A stretch of DNA of 44,029 nucleotides from Mycobacterium sp. 1081908.1. GTDB taxonomy: Bacteria > Actinomycetota > Actinomycetes > Mycobacteriales > Mycobacteriaceae. The DNA lies in the NCBI RefSeq assembly GCF_001673535.1, contig NZ_LZLY01000127.1, forward strand, positions 1-44,029, given 5' to 3'. The notes below the pieces were generated by a model that saw nothing but the letters and a program-made list of their open reading frames with translations, searched no databases and had not been told where the DNA came from. Positions 26,051-34,494 of this stretch are shown piece by piece (the first letter of the stretch is position 1; each line of letters opens with the position of its first letter). The position numbers were made by a program, and so were the translations under genes.

Positions 26051-26887
26051 CTATAGACGGCACGCGTCCATGCTCAGGTTCCACAGCAGGTCCCTGTTCT
26101 GCGGCGTGTTGTACGCGCTCCTGACCGTCTTCGGCGCGTTGTTGACGAAGTACTGCCCGGAGGCCTGCGCCGCATCCGGTGACCCGGCGAGGAACAGCGA
26201 CGTGGCGGCGCCCTTCTCCGGAGAGCGGGAAAACGGCAGCGCCGCAACGGAGATCGCGCGGAAGACCCCTTCCGTTCCCCGCATCATCGGAGTCCTGACG
26301 ATTCCGGGATGCGCCGCGTTGGCGGTGACGCGGGTCGGGCGGAGACGCTGCGCCAGTTCGATGGTGAACAGCAGCACGCAAAGTTTGGACGCGGCGTACG
26401 TGCGGATCGTCGAGAAACGGCGTTCGCTCTGCAGGTTGTCCGGGTCGAACTTGCCGGCGCGGTAGACGCTCGAGCTCAGGTTGACGACCCGGCCCTGCGC
26501 GCTTTTCTCCAATGCGTGGAGCAGCAATTGGGTCAGATAGAACTGCGCCAGGTAGTTGACCTGAAACGTCGTCTCGTATCCGTCGGCGGTCAGCACGCGT
26601 TGCGGCATGACCACCCCGGCGTTGTTGACGAGCACGTCCAGCCGCGGGTAGCGCGCCAGGAACGCCTCGGCGAGCCCGCGCAGCTGCGCCAGCGACCTGA
26701 GATCGGTGGTGAGGTAAGCGACGTCGCGATTGCCGGTGGACGCGACGATCTCGCTGGTGACACTGGCCGCCTTGGCCTCGTTGCGCGCGGCCAGCACCAC
26801 GGAGTAGCCCGAGCGGGCGAGCTCGGTCGCGGTGACCCTGCCGATGCCGTCGGTGGCCCCCGTGATGAGGCAGATGGGCCTATCCAT
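26051..26887 (-). CDS. Short-chain dehydrogenase/reductase (retinol-dehydrogenase-like)
   Basis: This 278-residue classical SDR has GATDGIG at 10-16, NNAG at 88-91, a catalytic Ser in the SSS block at 138-140, and Tyr164-x3-Lys168. The extra loop and tail resemble retinol dehydrogenase/WW-oxidoreductase-like SDRs that act on hydrophobic alcohols. ATG 26887 overlaps the preceding SDR gene by 8 bases. The alternative is a general lipid ketoreductase; the substrate is unknown. Confidence 0.86.
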   Translation of the reverse strand: MDRPICLITGATDGIGRVTATELARSGYSVVLAARNEAKAASVTSEIVASTGNRDVAYLTTDLRSLAQLRGLAEAFLARYPRLDVLVNNAGVVMPQRVLTADGYETTFQVNYLAQFYLTQLLLHALEKSAQGRVVNLSSSVYRAGKFDPDNLQSERRFSTIRTYAASKLCVLLFTIELAQRLRPTRVTANAAHPGIVRTPMMRGTEGVFRAISVAALPFSRSPEKGAATSLFLAGSPDAAQASGQYFVNNAPKTVRSAYNTPQNRDLLWNLSMDACRL

Positions 26888-27680
26888 GGGCCTCGACCCG
26901 GGTGGGCCGCAACAGCATGCGCGACATCACCGAGCGGGTGACGGCGGCCGGCACGAGCGCGGCGGTCACCCGGTTGATTCGTCCCGGTATGCAGCTGGCG
27001 CGATTGCGCTCGAGCGCGCGCAGCGCCTCGCGGGCGCAAACGTCCGGCGCCATGGGCGATATCGGCATCTTGTCGGGGTCCAGGCCCAGGTCGGCCAGCG
27101 CCGGCGTGCGGGTGGGCCCGGGGTGCAGCACCGTCACGTGCACCCCCCGCTTGGCCAGCTCGCCGTGCAGGCCCGCGCCGAGGCTGGTGATGTAGGCCTT
27201 GGTCGCCGCGGTATGCGCCATGTACGGCACGCCGTGCACTGCCCCGAGGGCGGAGACCAGGATGATGCCGCCGCGGCCGCGCCGCGCCAGCCGTTCACCG
27301 AAGTGGTGCGTCAAGCCCAGGTGTGCGGCGGTGTTCAGCCGCAGGATCGCCCGCTGCGCCTGCAGGTCGGAGTCCACGAAGGCGCCGGGCAGGGCCACGC
27401 CGGCGTTGGAGATCAGCAGCCCGACGTCGATGTCGTTGGTGGCCTCGGCGATCGGGGTCAGCGAGCCCGGGTCGGACAGGTCGACGCCGACGGCGCGGTA
27501 CTCGACGCCGTAGTCGCGGCTCAGCGCCGCGCCCAGGTCCTGCAGCGCGGCGAGGCGGCGCGCGACGAGGATCACGTTGATGCCGGAATCGGCGAGCTGG
27601 TGGGCGAATTCGCGCCCGATCCCCGACGACGCGCCCGTCACGACGGCCCACGGGCCGAACCAATCTGCACTGATGCTCAT
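26880..27680 (-). CDS. Short-chain dehydrogenase/reductase with altered active site
   Basis: This 266-residue SDR has GASSGIG at 16-22, SNAG at 91-94 and the catalytic Ser143. The YxxxK motif reads TAATK (157-161), so the catalytic Tyr position is Thr157 although Lys161 is kept; a Tyr lies four residues earlier (Tyr153). It may be inactive, or use a different proton donor. The start is ATG 27680. It is the first gene of the SDR-SDR-TetR operon, 20 bases downstream of operator 27700-27717. Confidence 0.83.
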   Translation of the reverse strand: MSISADWFGPWAVVTGASSGIGREFAHQLADSGINVILVARRLAALQDLGAALSRDYGVEYRAVGVDLSDPGSLTPIAEATNDIDVGLLISNAGVALPGAFVDSDLQAQRAILRLNTAAHLGLTHHFGERLARRGRGGIILVSALGAVHGVPYMAHTAATKAYITSLGAGLHGELAKRGVHVTVLHPGPTRTPALADLGLDPDKMPISPMAPDVCAREALRALERNRASCIPGRINRVTAALVPAAVTRSVMSRMLLRPTRVEAHG

Positions 27681-27699
27681 GGCGTTGAACCTCCGAATC

Positions 27700-27717
27700 A
27701 AGTTAGTTAGGTAACTT
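27700..27717. promoter_or_regulatory. Operator in front of the SDR operon
   Basis: AAGTTA (27700-27705) and TAACTT (27712-27717) flank GTTAGG, with an inner GTTA-GG-TAAC dyad. The site lies 20 bases upstream of the SDR start on the minus strand. A near-copy in opposite orientation lies 21 bases upstream of mmpS. Confidence 0.75.
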
Positions 27718-27835
27718 AGCACTGGTCGCGGCCGGACGGCAAGACTGCGGGCCACGCGGGGGAGATGAGGCCGGGAAACCGTCTGTCAGGACTGATTTTG
27801 TCTTGCGCGATTTCCTCCGCGAGCGCTAGCGTATT

Positions 27836-27853
27836 GGTTAGGTAACTAACTTA
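27836..27853. promoter_or_regulatory. Operator in front of the MmpS-MmpL operon
   Basis: The site contains GTTAGGTAAC, a perfect GTTA-GG-TAAC dyad. Its reverse complement shares AAGTTAGTTA-N2-TAAC with the operator at 27700. It lies 21 bases before the mmpS start. The remaining gap between the two sites holds the two divergent promoters, of which no clear consensus boxes could be assigned. Confidence 0.75.
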
Positions 27854-27874
27854 TACCTATCAAAAGGGGCGAGG

Positions 27875-28303
27875 ATGACTGTCGTCAAACGCGCGTGGAT
27901 TCCGCTGGTCGTGGTGGTCCTGGTCGCCATCGCGGGTTTCGCGGTCTACCGATTGCATGGCGCCTTCGGCGCGCGCGGCGCCACGTCGGCCGTCGGCGGC
28001 CGCCCCGATGACATCAAGCCCTTCAACCCCAAGCACGTGACCCTGCAGGTCTTCGGCCCGGAGGGGACCGTGGCGGACATCAACTATCTGGACGTCGAAG
28101 CCGCACCGCAGCGCGTTGACGGCATGCGGCTGCCGTGGACGTACAGCGTGGCCACGACGGCCCCGGCGGTCAGCGTGAACGTCGTGGCGCAGGGCGACGG
28201 TGCGGTCATCGGCTGCCGAATCACGGTGAACGGCGACGTCAAGGCCCAGCGGACGGTGGCGGGGATCCACCCCCAAACCTTCTGCTTGGTGAAGTCCGCG
28301 TGA
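27875..28303 (+). CDS. MmpS-family membrane protein
   Basis: This 142-residue protein has one N-terminal transmembrane helix (about 8-26) and a periplasmic beta-sandwich domain. The C-terminal part has a Cys pair (GC-R-I-T-V and TFCLV), typical of MmpS. MmpS proteins are accessory subunits of MmpL exporters. AAAGGGGCGAGG precedes ATG 27875. The stop overlaps the mmpL start (GTGA, 28300-28303). Control by the neighbouring TetR is likely. Orthology to a numbered MmpS cannot be set from sequence reading alone. Confidence 0.87.
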   Translation: MTVVKRAWIPLVVVVLVAIAGFAVYRLHGAFGARGATSAVGGRPDDIKPFNPKHVTLQVFGPEGTVADINYLDVEAAPQRVDGMRLPWTYSVATTAPAVSVNVVAQGDGAVIGCRITVNGDVKAQRTVAGIHPQTFCLVKSA

Positions 28304-31140
28304 TCGCGCGAACGGTACGCCGGCTGTCGTTGCCCATCCTCCTTTTCTGGCTCGGGCTGGCCGCGGTCACCAATATCGTTGTGCCACAACTGGAAGCGGT
28401 CGGTGAGGCGCACGCCGTGTCGATGAGCCCCGAGGACGCCCCGGCGATACGGGCGATGAAGCGCGTCGGCCAGGTGTTCGGAGAATTCGACTCGGACAGC
28501 GCGGTCATGGTCGTGCTGGAAGGACAGGCGCCGCTGGGCGACGCGGCGCACCGGTTCTACGACGACCTGATGCGCAGGCTCGCGCGCGACCGCAAACACG
28601 TCGAGCACATTCAGGACTTCTGGGGCGATCCGCTCACCGCCGCCGGTTCGCAGAGCGCCGACGGCAAGGCCGCCTACGTCCAGGTTTATCTCGCGGGCCA
28701 CCAGGGCGAGACGCTGGCCAACGAGTCCGTCGACGCCGTCCGGGCAATCGTGTCGAGCGCGGTGGCGCCCAACGGGGTTCGGGCGTACGTGGCCGGCCCC
28801 GCGGCCGTCACCACCGATCAGCTCGAGTTCGGCAACAAGAGCGCCCGCAAGGTGATGGGCGTGACGGTCGCGGTCATCGTGCTGATGCTGCTGATCGTGT
28901 ACCGCTCGTTGGTCACCGTCCTGCTGACCCTGCTGATGGTGTTCATCGAACTGCCCGCCGTGCAGGGGGTGATCGCGTTCCTCGGAAGCCACGGGGTCAT
29001 CGGGCTATCCACGTTCGCGGTGCAGATCCTGCCGATCCTCGCCATCGCCGCGGGCACCGATTACGCGATATTCATCGTGGGCCGATATCAGGAGGCCCGG
29101 CAGGCCGGGCAGGACCGGGAGTCCGCCTACTACACCATGTTTGGCGGCAGCGCCCATGTGGTGCTCGGCTCGGGCCTTACCATCGCCGGCGCGATGTTCT
29201 GCCTCAGCTTCACCAGGCTGCCCTATTTCCAGACGCTGGGCGCCCCGTGCGCGATCGGGATGTTCACGATGGTGGCGGGCGCACTCACGCTCGGTCCCGC
29301 CGTCATCACGTTGGGCAGCCGATTCGGGCTGTTCGACCCCAAACGCAAAATCAAGACGAGGGGATGGCGGCGGGTGGGAACCGCCGTCGTCCGGTGGCCC
29401 GCGCCGATCCTCGCGGCGACGTCCGCGACCGCGCTCGTCGGGCTGCTCGCCCTGCCGTCGTTCACGACGAGTTACAACGACCGCAATTACCTTCCCCGGA
29501 CCACGCCGTCCAACATCGGCTACGCCGCGGCCGACCGGCACTTTTCACCCGCACGGTTGAACCCCGACCTGCTGTTGGTGGAGGCCGACCACGACATGCG
29601 CAATCCCGCCGACATGCTCGTCCTGGACCGGTTGGCCAAGGGCGTGTTCGGGGCCGACGGCGTCGCGCGCGTCCAGTCCATCACCAGGCCGCTGGGCGGC
29701 CCAATCACGCACACGTCCATCCCATTTCAGATCAGCATGCAGGGCACCACGCTGACCGAGAACATGAAGTACCTGCACGACCGGATGGCCGACATGCGCG
29801 CCGTCGCCGACCAAATGACGGGCGTCATCGACACCATGCAACGCATGCTCGCCCTGATGCGTCAGCTCGCCGCCACCACACACGACGTGGCCGGCCAGAC
29901 GAAGCGGATCGTCGACGACACCACCGAAGTTCGCGACCGCATCGGCGATTTCGACGACTTCTTCCGGCCGCTGCGTGGCTACTTCCACTGGGAGCGGCAC
30001 TGTTTCGACATCCCCGTCTGCTGGGCGCTGCGATCGGTATTCGACGCACTCGACGGCGTCGACACGCTCACCGACGACCTGGGCGGTCTGGTCAAGGACA
30101 CCGACCGGCTGGATGAGCTGATGCCGCAGCTGATCTCGATGCTGCCGCCGATCATCGACGCCACGACGACCATGCGCGCGATGACCATGACGATGTACAG
30201 CACGTTCGCGGGCCTGCTGGACCAGATGGACGCCGCGCAGCAGAACGCCGCCGCGATGGGGCAGGCCTTCGACGCGGCGAAGAACGACGACTCCTTCTAC
30301 TTGCCGCCGGAGGTATTCGACAACCCGGACTTCAAACGCGGCCTGGCGATGTTCCTCTCGCCCGACGGCAAGGCGGCGCGCCTGATCATCACCCACGACG
30401 GGGATCCCGCGACGCCCGAAGGCGTCTCGCGCGTCGACGCGATCAAGAAGGCCGCGCGCCACGCCCTCAAGGGAACCCCCTTGGAAGAGGCCAAGATCTA
30501 CCTGGGGGGCACCGCCGCGACCTACAAGGACATGAGCGACGCGGCCAAGTACGATCTGCTGATCGCGGGAATCGCCGCGGCGTGCCTGATCTTCATCATC
30601 ATGCTGGTCCTCACCAGCAGCGTCGTCGCCGCCCTGGTCATCATCGGCACCGTGGTGCTGTCGCTGGGATCGTCGTTCGGGCTGTCGGTGCTGGTGTGGC
30701 AGGACATCCTCGGAATTCCGTTGCACTGGCTGGTCATTGCGATGGCGCTGATCGTCCTGCTGGCCGTGGGATCGGATTACAACCTGTTGCTCGTCTCGCG
30801 GTTCAAAGAGGAAATCGGCGCCGGAATCAAGACCGGAATCATCCGCGCGATGGGCGGAACCGGCGCGGTGGTGACCTCCGCGGGCCTGGTGTTCGCGTTC
30901 ACCATGTCTTCCTTCGTGTTCAGCGACCTGAAGATGATCGGTCAGTTCGGGACCACCGTCGGCATCGGGCTGCTCTTCGACACGCTGATAGTGCGGTCGC
31001 TGATGACGCCCTCGATCGCCGCGCTGCTCGGACGGTGGTTCTGGTGGCCCCGGCGGGTGGGCATTCCCGGCCGCCCGCAGCGGGCCCGGCTGCCCGACCG
31101 TCTTTTGGTCCGGACCGTCACCGAAAGCGTGCACCCGTGA
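28300..31140 (+). CDS. MmpL-family RND lipid transporter
   Basis: This 946-residue RND transporter starts at GTG 28300, overlapping the mmpS stop by 4 bases. It has twelve membrane segments in two halves, with the proton-relay Asp-Tyr pairs D254/Y255 (AGTDYAIF) and D826/Y827 (GSDYNLLL). The second periplasmic domain contains a long helical hairpin (about residues 490-665) with a Cys pair around HCFDIPVC, the coiled-coil insert of MmpL4/MmpL5-type proteins. These export siderophores, glycolipids or drugs with MmpS help. A SRPBCC gene follows with another GTGA overlap. The cargo is unknown; the linked SDRs suggest a modified lipid. Confidence 0.92.
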   Translation: MIARTVRRLSLPILLFWLGLAAVTNIVVPQLEAVGEAHAVSMSPEDAPAIRAMKRVGQVFGEFDSDSAVMVVLEGQAPLGDAAHRFYDDLMRRLARDRKHVEHIQDFWGDPLTAAGSQSADGKAAYVQVYLAGHQGETLANESVDAVRAIVSSAVAPNGVRAYVAGPAAVTTDQLEFGNKSARKVMGVTVAVIVLMLLIVYRSLVTVLLTLLMVFIELPAVQGVIAFLGSHGVIGLSTFAVQILPILAIAAGTDYAIFIVGRYQEARQAGQDRESAYYTMFGGSAHVVLGSGLTIAGAMFCLSFTRLPYFQTLGAPCAIGMFTMVAGALTLGPAVITLGSRFGLFDPKRKIKTRGWRRVGTAVVRWPAPILAATSATALVGLLALPSFTTSYNDRNYLPRTTPSNIGYAAADRHFSPARLNPDLLLVEADHDMRNPADMLVLDRLAKGVFGADGVARVQSITRPLGGPITHTSIPFQISMQGTTLTENMKYLHDRMADMRAVADQMTGVIDTMQRMLALMRQLAATTHDVAGQTKRIVDDTTEVRDRIGDFDDFFRPLRGYFHWERHCFDIPVCWALRSVFDALDGVDTLTDDLGGLVKDTDRLDELMPQLISMLPPIIDATTTMRAMTMTMYSTFAGLLDQMDAAQQNAAAMGQAFDAAKNDDSFYLPPEVFDNPDFKRGLAMFLSPDGKAARLIITHDGDPATPEGVSRVDAIKKAARHALKGTPLEEAKIYLGGTAATYKDMSDAAKYDLLIAGIAAACLIFIIMLVLTSSVVAALVIIGTVVLSLGSSFGLSVLVWQDILGIPLHWLVIAMALIVLLAVGSDYNLLLVSRFKEEIGAGIKTGIIRAMGGTGAVVTSAGLVFAFTMSSFVFSDLKMIGQFGTTVGIGLLFDTLIVRSLMTPSIAALLGRWFWWPRRVGIPGRPQRARLPDRLLVRTVTESVHP

Positions 31141-31499
31141 CCCGCCGCCAGACGCTGTCCGAGTCGATACGCGTCGCCGCGCCGCCCGACGAGGTGTGGG
31201 ACCTGATCACCGCCGTCGCCGGCATCACCCAGTGGTACGACACCTGGGACGCGGTGGAACACTCCGCCGGCGACGAACGACTGCAGGTCGGCACGTCGTT
31301 TCGGCTGATCCGTCACCGTCGCGGCCGCGACGACACCGCGCTGTGCCGCGTGACCTCGGTGCAACCGCGCACGCGATTGTGCTGGGTGCAGTACGCCCCC
31401 CGGCTGCCCGCGATGTCGGTCGAGTTCCGGTTGGCTGCCGAAACCGACGGCACCCTGCTCAGCCACACCCGGAGCTGGCTCGAGCCGGGCGAGCACTGA
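31137..31499 (+). CDS. SRPBCC (START/polyketide-cyclase-like) protein
   Basis: This 120-residue single-domain protein has the SRPBCC pattern: an N-terminal strand SIRVAAPPDEVWDLI, the W-Y-DTW helix region and a C-terminal strand before a helix. Such proteins bind hydrophobic ligands in a deep cavity, as cyclases, dehydratases or carriers. The start GTG 31137 overlaps the mmpL stop by 4 bases, so it is the third coupled gene of mmpS-mmpL. It could present cargo to the transporter or complete its synthesis; both are inference. Confidence 0.8.
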   Translation: MTRRQTLSESIRVAAPPDEVWDLITAVAGITQWYDTWDAVEHSAGDERLQVGTSFRLIRHRRGRDDTALCRVTSVQPRTRLCWVQYAPRLPAMSVEFRLAAETDGTLLSHTRSWLEPGEH

Positions 31500-31518
31500 T
31501 GCCATTAAGCTGGCTGCC

Positions 31519-33078
<1,560 letters not shown>

Positions 33079-33094
33079 CCGCGTCAGCCTGACG

Positions 33095-33154
33095 CGAACG
33101 TGCGGCCAGGCGCACACTCGAGGCCGAACGTGCGGCCAGCCGCACAGTCGAGGC
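33095..33154. repeat. Two tandem 30-bp hairpin repeats between convergent genes
   Basis: Two 30-base units (33095-33124 and 33125-33154) differ at two positions. Each contains a dyad: GTGCG/CGCAC in the first and GTGCGG/CCGCAC in the second. They lie between the ends of guaA and the convergent secreted-protein gene, so they may act as a bidirectional terminator. There is no T-run. They may also be a mycobacterial intergenic repeat family. Confidence 0.75.
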
Positions 33155-33160
33155 GGCCGG

Positions 33161-33748
33161 CTACTGGACGAATTCGCGCCTGCCATAGGCGATCATGGCC
33201 CCATCCCAGTTCCCGCCGGCCGCGGTGACGAGCTTGCGGGCGATATCGCGATCGTCGTCTTCGGCGACCAGGATCAGGGTGTGGTCGGTCGTGGTGACGG
33301 ATCCGCCGCGGATGCGGTCGCGGGCGATCGGGTCGGCCGCCAGCGCGTCGCCGAAGCGGACGACGTCGACGCCCGGCACGGCGATCAGGATCGCGTCCTG
33401 GTCCGGCGTGGGTTCGTAGTCGAAGGTCAGCACCGCTTCCTGGGCGAACTGGCGGCGCAGCGCCTCGGCGGCGGTGTGCACCGAGCCGTCGGCGCCGCAC
33501 AGGTGAAATTCGCGCGAGCGCTCCCGGGTGGTTCGCTGCAGCGCGCTCGACCAATACACCCCGTCGAGCGGGGTCGATCCCGTCACCGCCGCGCCGTGTA
33601 GCGCGAGCGTCACGTCGGCCTGCGCCTCGAACAGGGGATCGGTGGTGTCGGCGGCGAACAGCTCCGCGGGTTGGCAGGGCGCGGCGTGGGCCGGCGCGGG
33701 AAAAGTGATGCAAAAAGGCACCATCAGCCCCACCAGCACCGAGCGCAT
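33161..33748 (-). CDS. Secreted/exported hypothetical protein (Rv3395A-like)
   Basis: This 195-residue protein has a Sec signal peptide: basic start, hydrophobic core about 4-18, cleavage after AHA at 22. The mature part is mixed alpha/beta with two cysteines (residues about 25 and 85) and a C-terminal IAYGRREFVQ. I do not recognise a functional domain. GAGAGG precedes ATG 33748; GTG 33763 is less likely. It matches in position the membrane/exported protein Rv3395A next to imuA' in M. tuberculosis. It is divergent from imuA', and the SOS box lies between the two genes, so DNA-damage control is possible. Confidence 0.78.
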   Translation of the reverse strand: MRSVLVGLMVPFCITFPAPAHAAPCQPAELFAADTTDPLFEAQADVTLALHGAAVTGSTPLDGVYWSSALQRTTRERSREFHLCGADGSVHTAAEALRRQFAQEAVLTFDYEPTPDQDAILIAVPGVDVVRFGDALAADPIARDRIRGGSVTTTDHTLILVAEDDDRDIARKLVTAAGGNWDGAMIAYGRREFVQ

Positions 33749-33808
33749 AAAGCAGCCTCTCACGTTTCTTGACGGTTGTCGGAGGGTGGGTGTTTACTCG
33801 CCAATGTA

Positions 33809-33824
33809 TCGAACATAAGTTCGA
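33809..33824. promoter_or_regulatory. LexA-binding SOS box
   Basis: TCGAAC-ATAA-GTTCGA is a perfect match to the mycobacterial SOS box (TCGAAC-N4-GTTCGA). It ends 13 bases before the imuA' start and overlaps the start of its Shine-Dalgarno region. LexA control of imuA'-imuB is established in M. tuberculosis. Confidence 0.95.
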
Positions 33825-33837
33825 AAGGAGGCTGGTC

Positions 33838-34494
33838 ATGACCGCGGCTTTCGCCTCCGAAAATCGCGTTGAGCAGCTGGAATCGCTGCGACGGCGGATG
33901 GCTGGGATCTCCGGGCGGGCTGTCACTCCCGCCGATGACATGCTGCCGGATTCGGAAGCCCTGGTGCCGCTCCCGCGGTGGCTGGCGGAGTCGCTGCCCG
34001 TGCCGTTGCCGCGCGGAACGGTGGCGGTGCTGTCGGGGGCCCGGTCGCTGCTGTTGAGCATGGTGGCCGCGGTGACGGCGGCCGGGGGCAACGTCGCCAT
34101 CGTCGGCCAGCCGGACATCGGGCTGCTGGCCGCCGCCGAGATGGGGGCGGACCTGAGCCGGCTCGCGGTGATCCCGGATCCCGGAACCGATCCGGTCGAG
34201 GTGGCCGCGGTGCTCATCGACGGCATGGACCTGGTGGTGCTCGGGCTGGGCGGGCGCCAGGTGCCGCAGACCCGGGCGCGGGCGGTGGTGGCGCGGGCCC
34301 GCAACAAGGGGTGCACCCTGCTGGTCACCGACGGCGACTGGCAGGGGGCGCCGACGCGGCTCGCGGCGCGGGTCTGCGGCTACGAGATCACGGCGAACGG
34401 CCGGCCGGGCTTCGGCCGGATCAGCAGGGTGCGGCTGCAGATCAGCGGGGTGTGCGCGGGCAGGCGGGTGATCGGCCGGGCGCGGGCGGGGTGA
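33838..34494 (+). CDS. imuA': Mutasome protein ImuA' (Rv3395c)
   Basis: This 218-residue protein is the mycobacterial ImuA', a distant RecA/SulA-like fold with an N-terminal helical part and a core with AVLSGARSLLLSMVAAVTAAGG. It works with ImuB and the polymerase DnaE2 in damage-induced mutagenesis. ATG 33838 is preceded by AAAGGAGG at 33825-33832. The SOS box is immediately upstream. The stop overlaps the imuB start (GTGA, 34491-34494). Confidence 0.92.
   Translation: MTAAFASENRVEQLESLRRRMAGISGRAVTPADDMLPDSEALVPLPRWLAESLPVPLPRGTVAVLSGARSLLLSMVAAVTAAGGNVAIVGQPDIGLLAAAEMGADLSRLAVIPDPGTDPVEVAAVLIDGMDLVVLGLGGRQVPQTRARAVVARARNKGCTLLVTDGDWQGAPTRLAARVCGYEITANGRPGFGRISRVRLQISGVCAGRRVIGRARAG

Noticed and set aside
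27681..27755. N-terminal extension of the first SDR to an upstream start at 27755
   Set aside because: It would read through the operator at 27700-27717, and the family begins just before the GASSGIG motif; ATG 27680 fits better.
33095..33154. CRISPR array
   Set aside because: Only two directly abutting copies with no spacers and no cas genes nearby.
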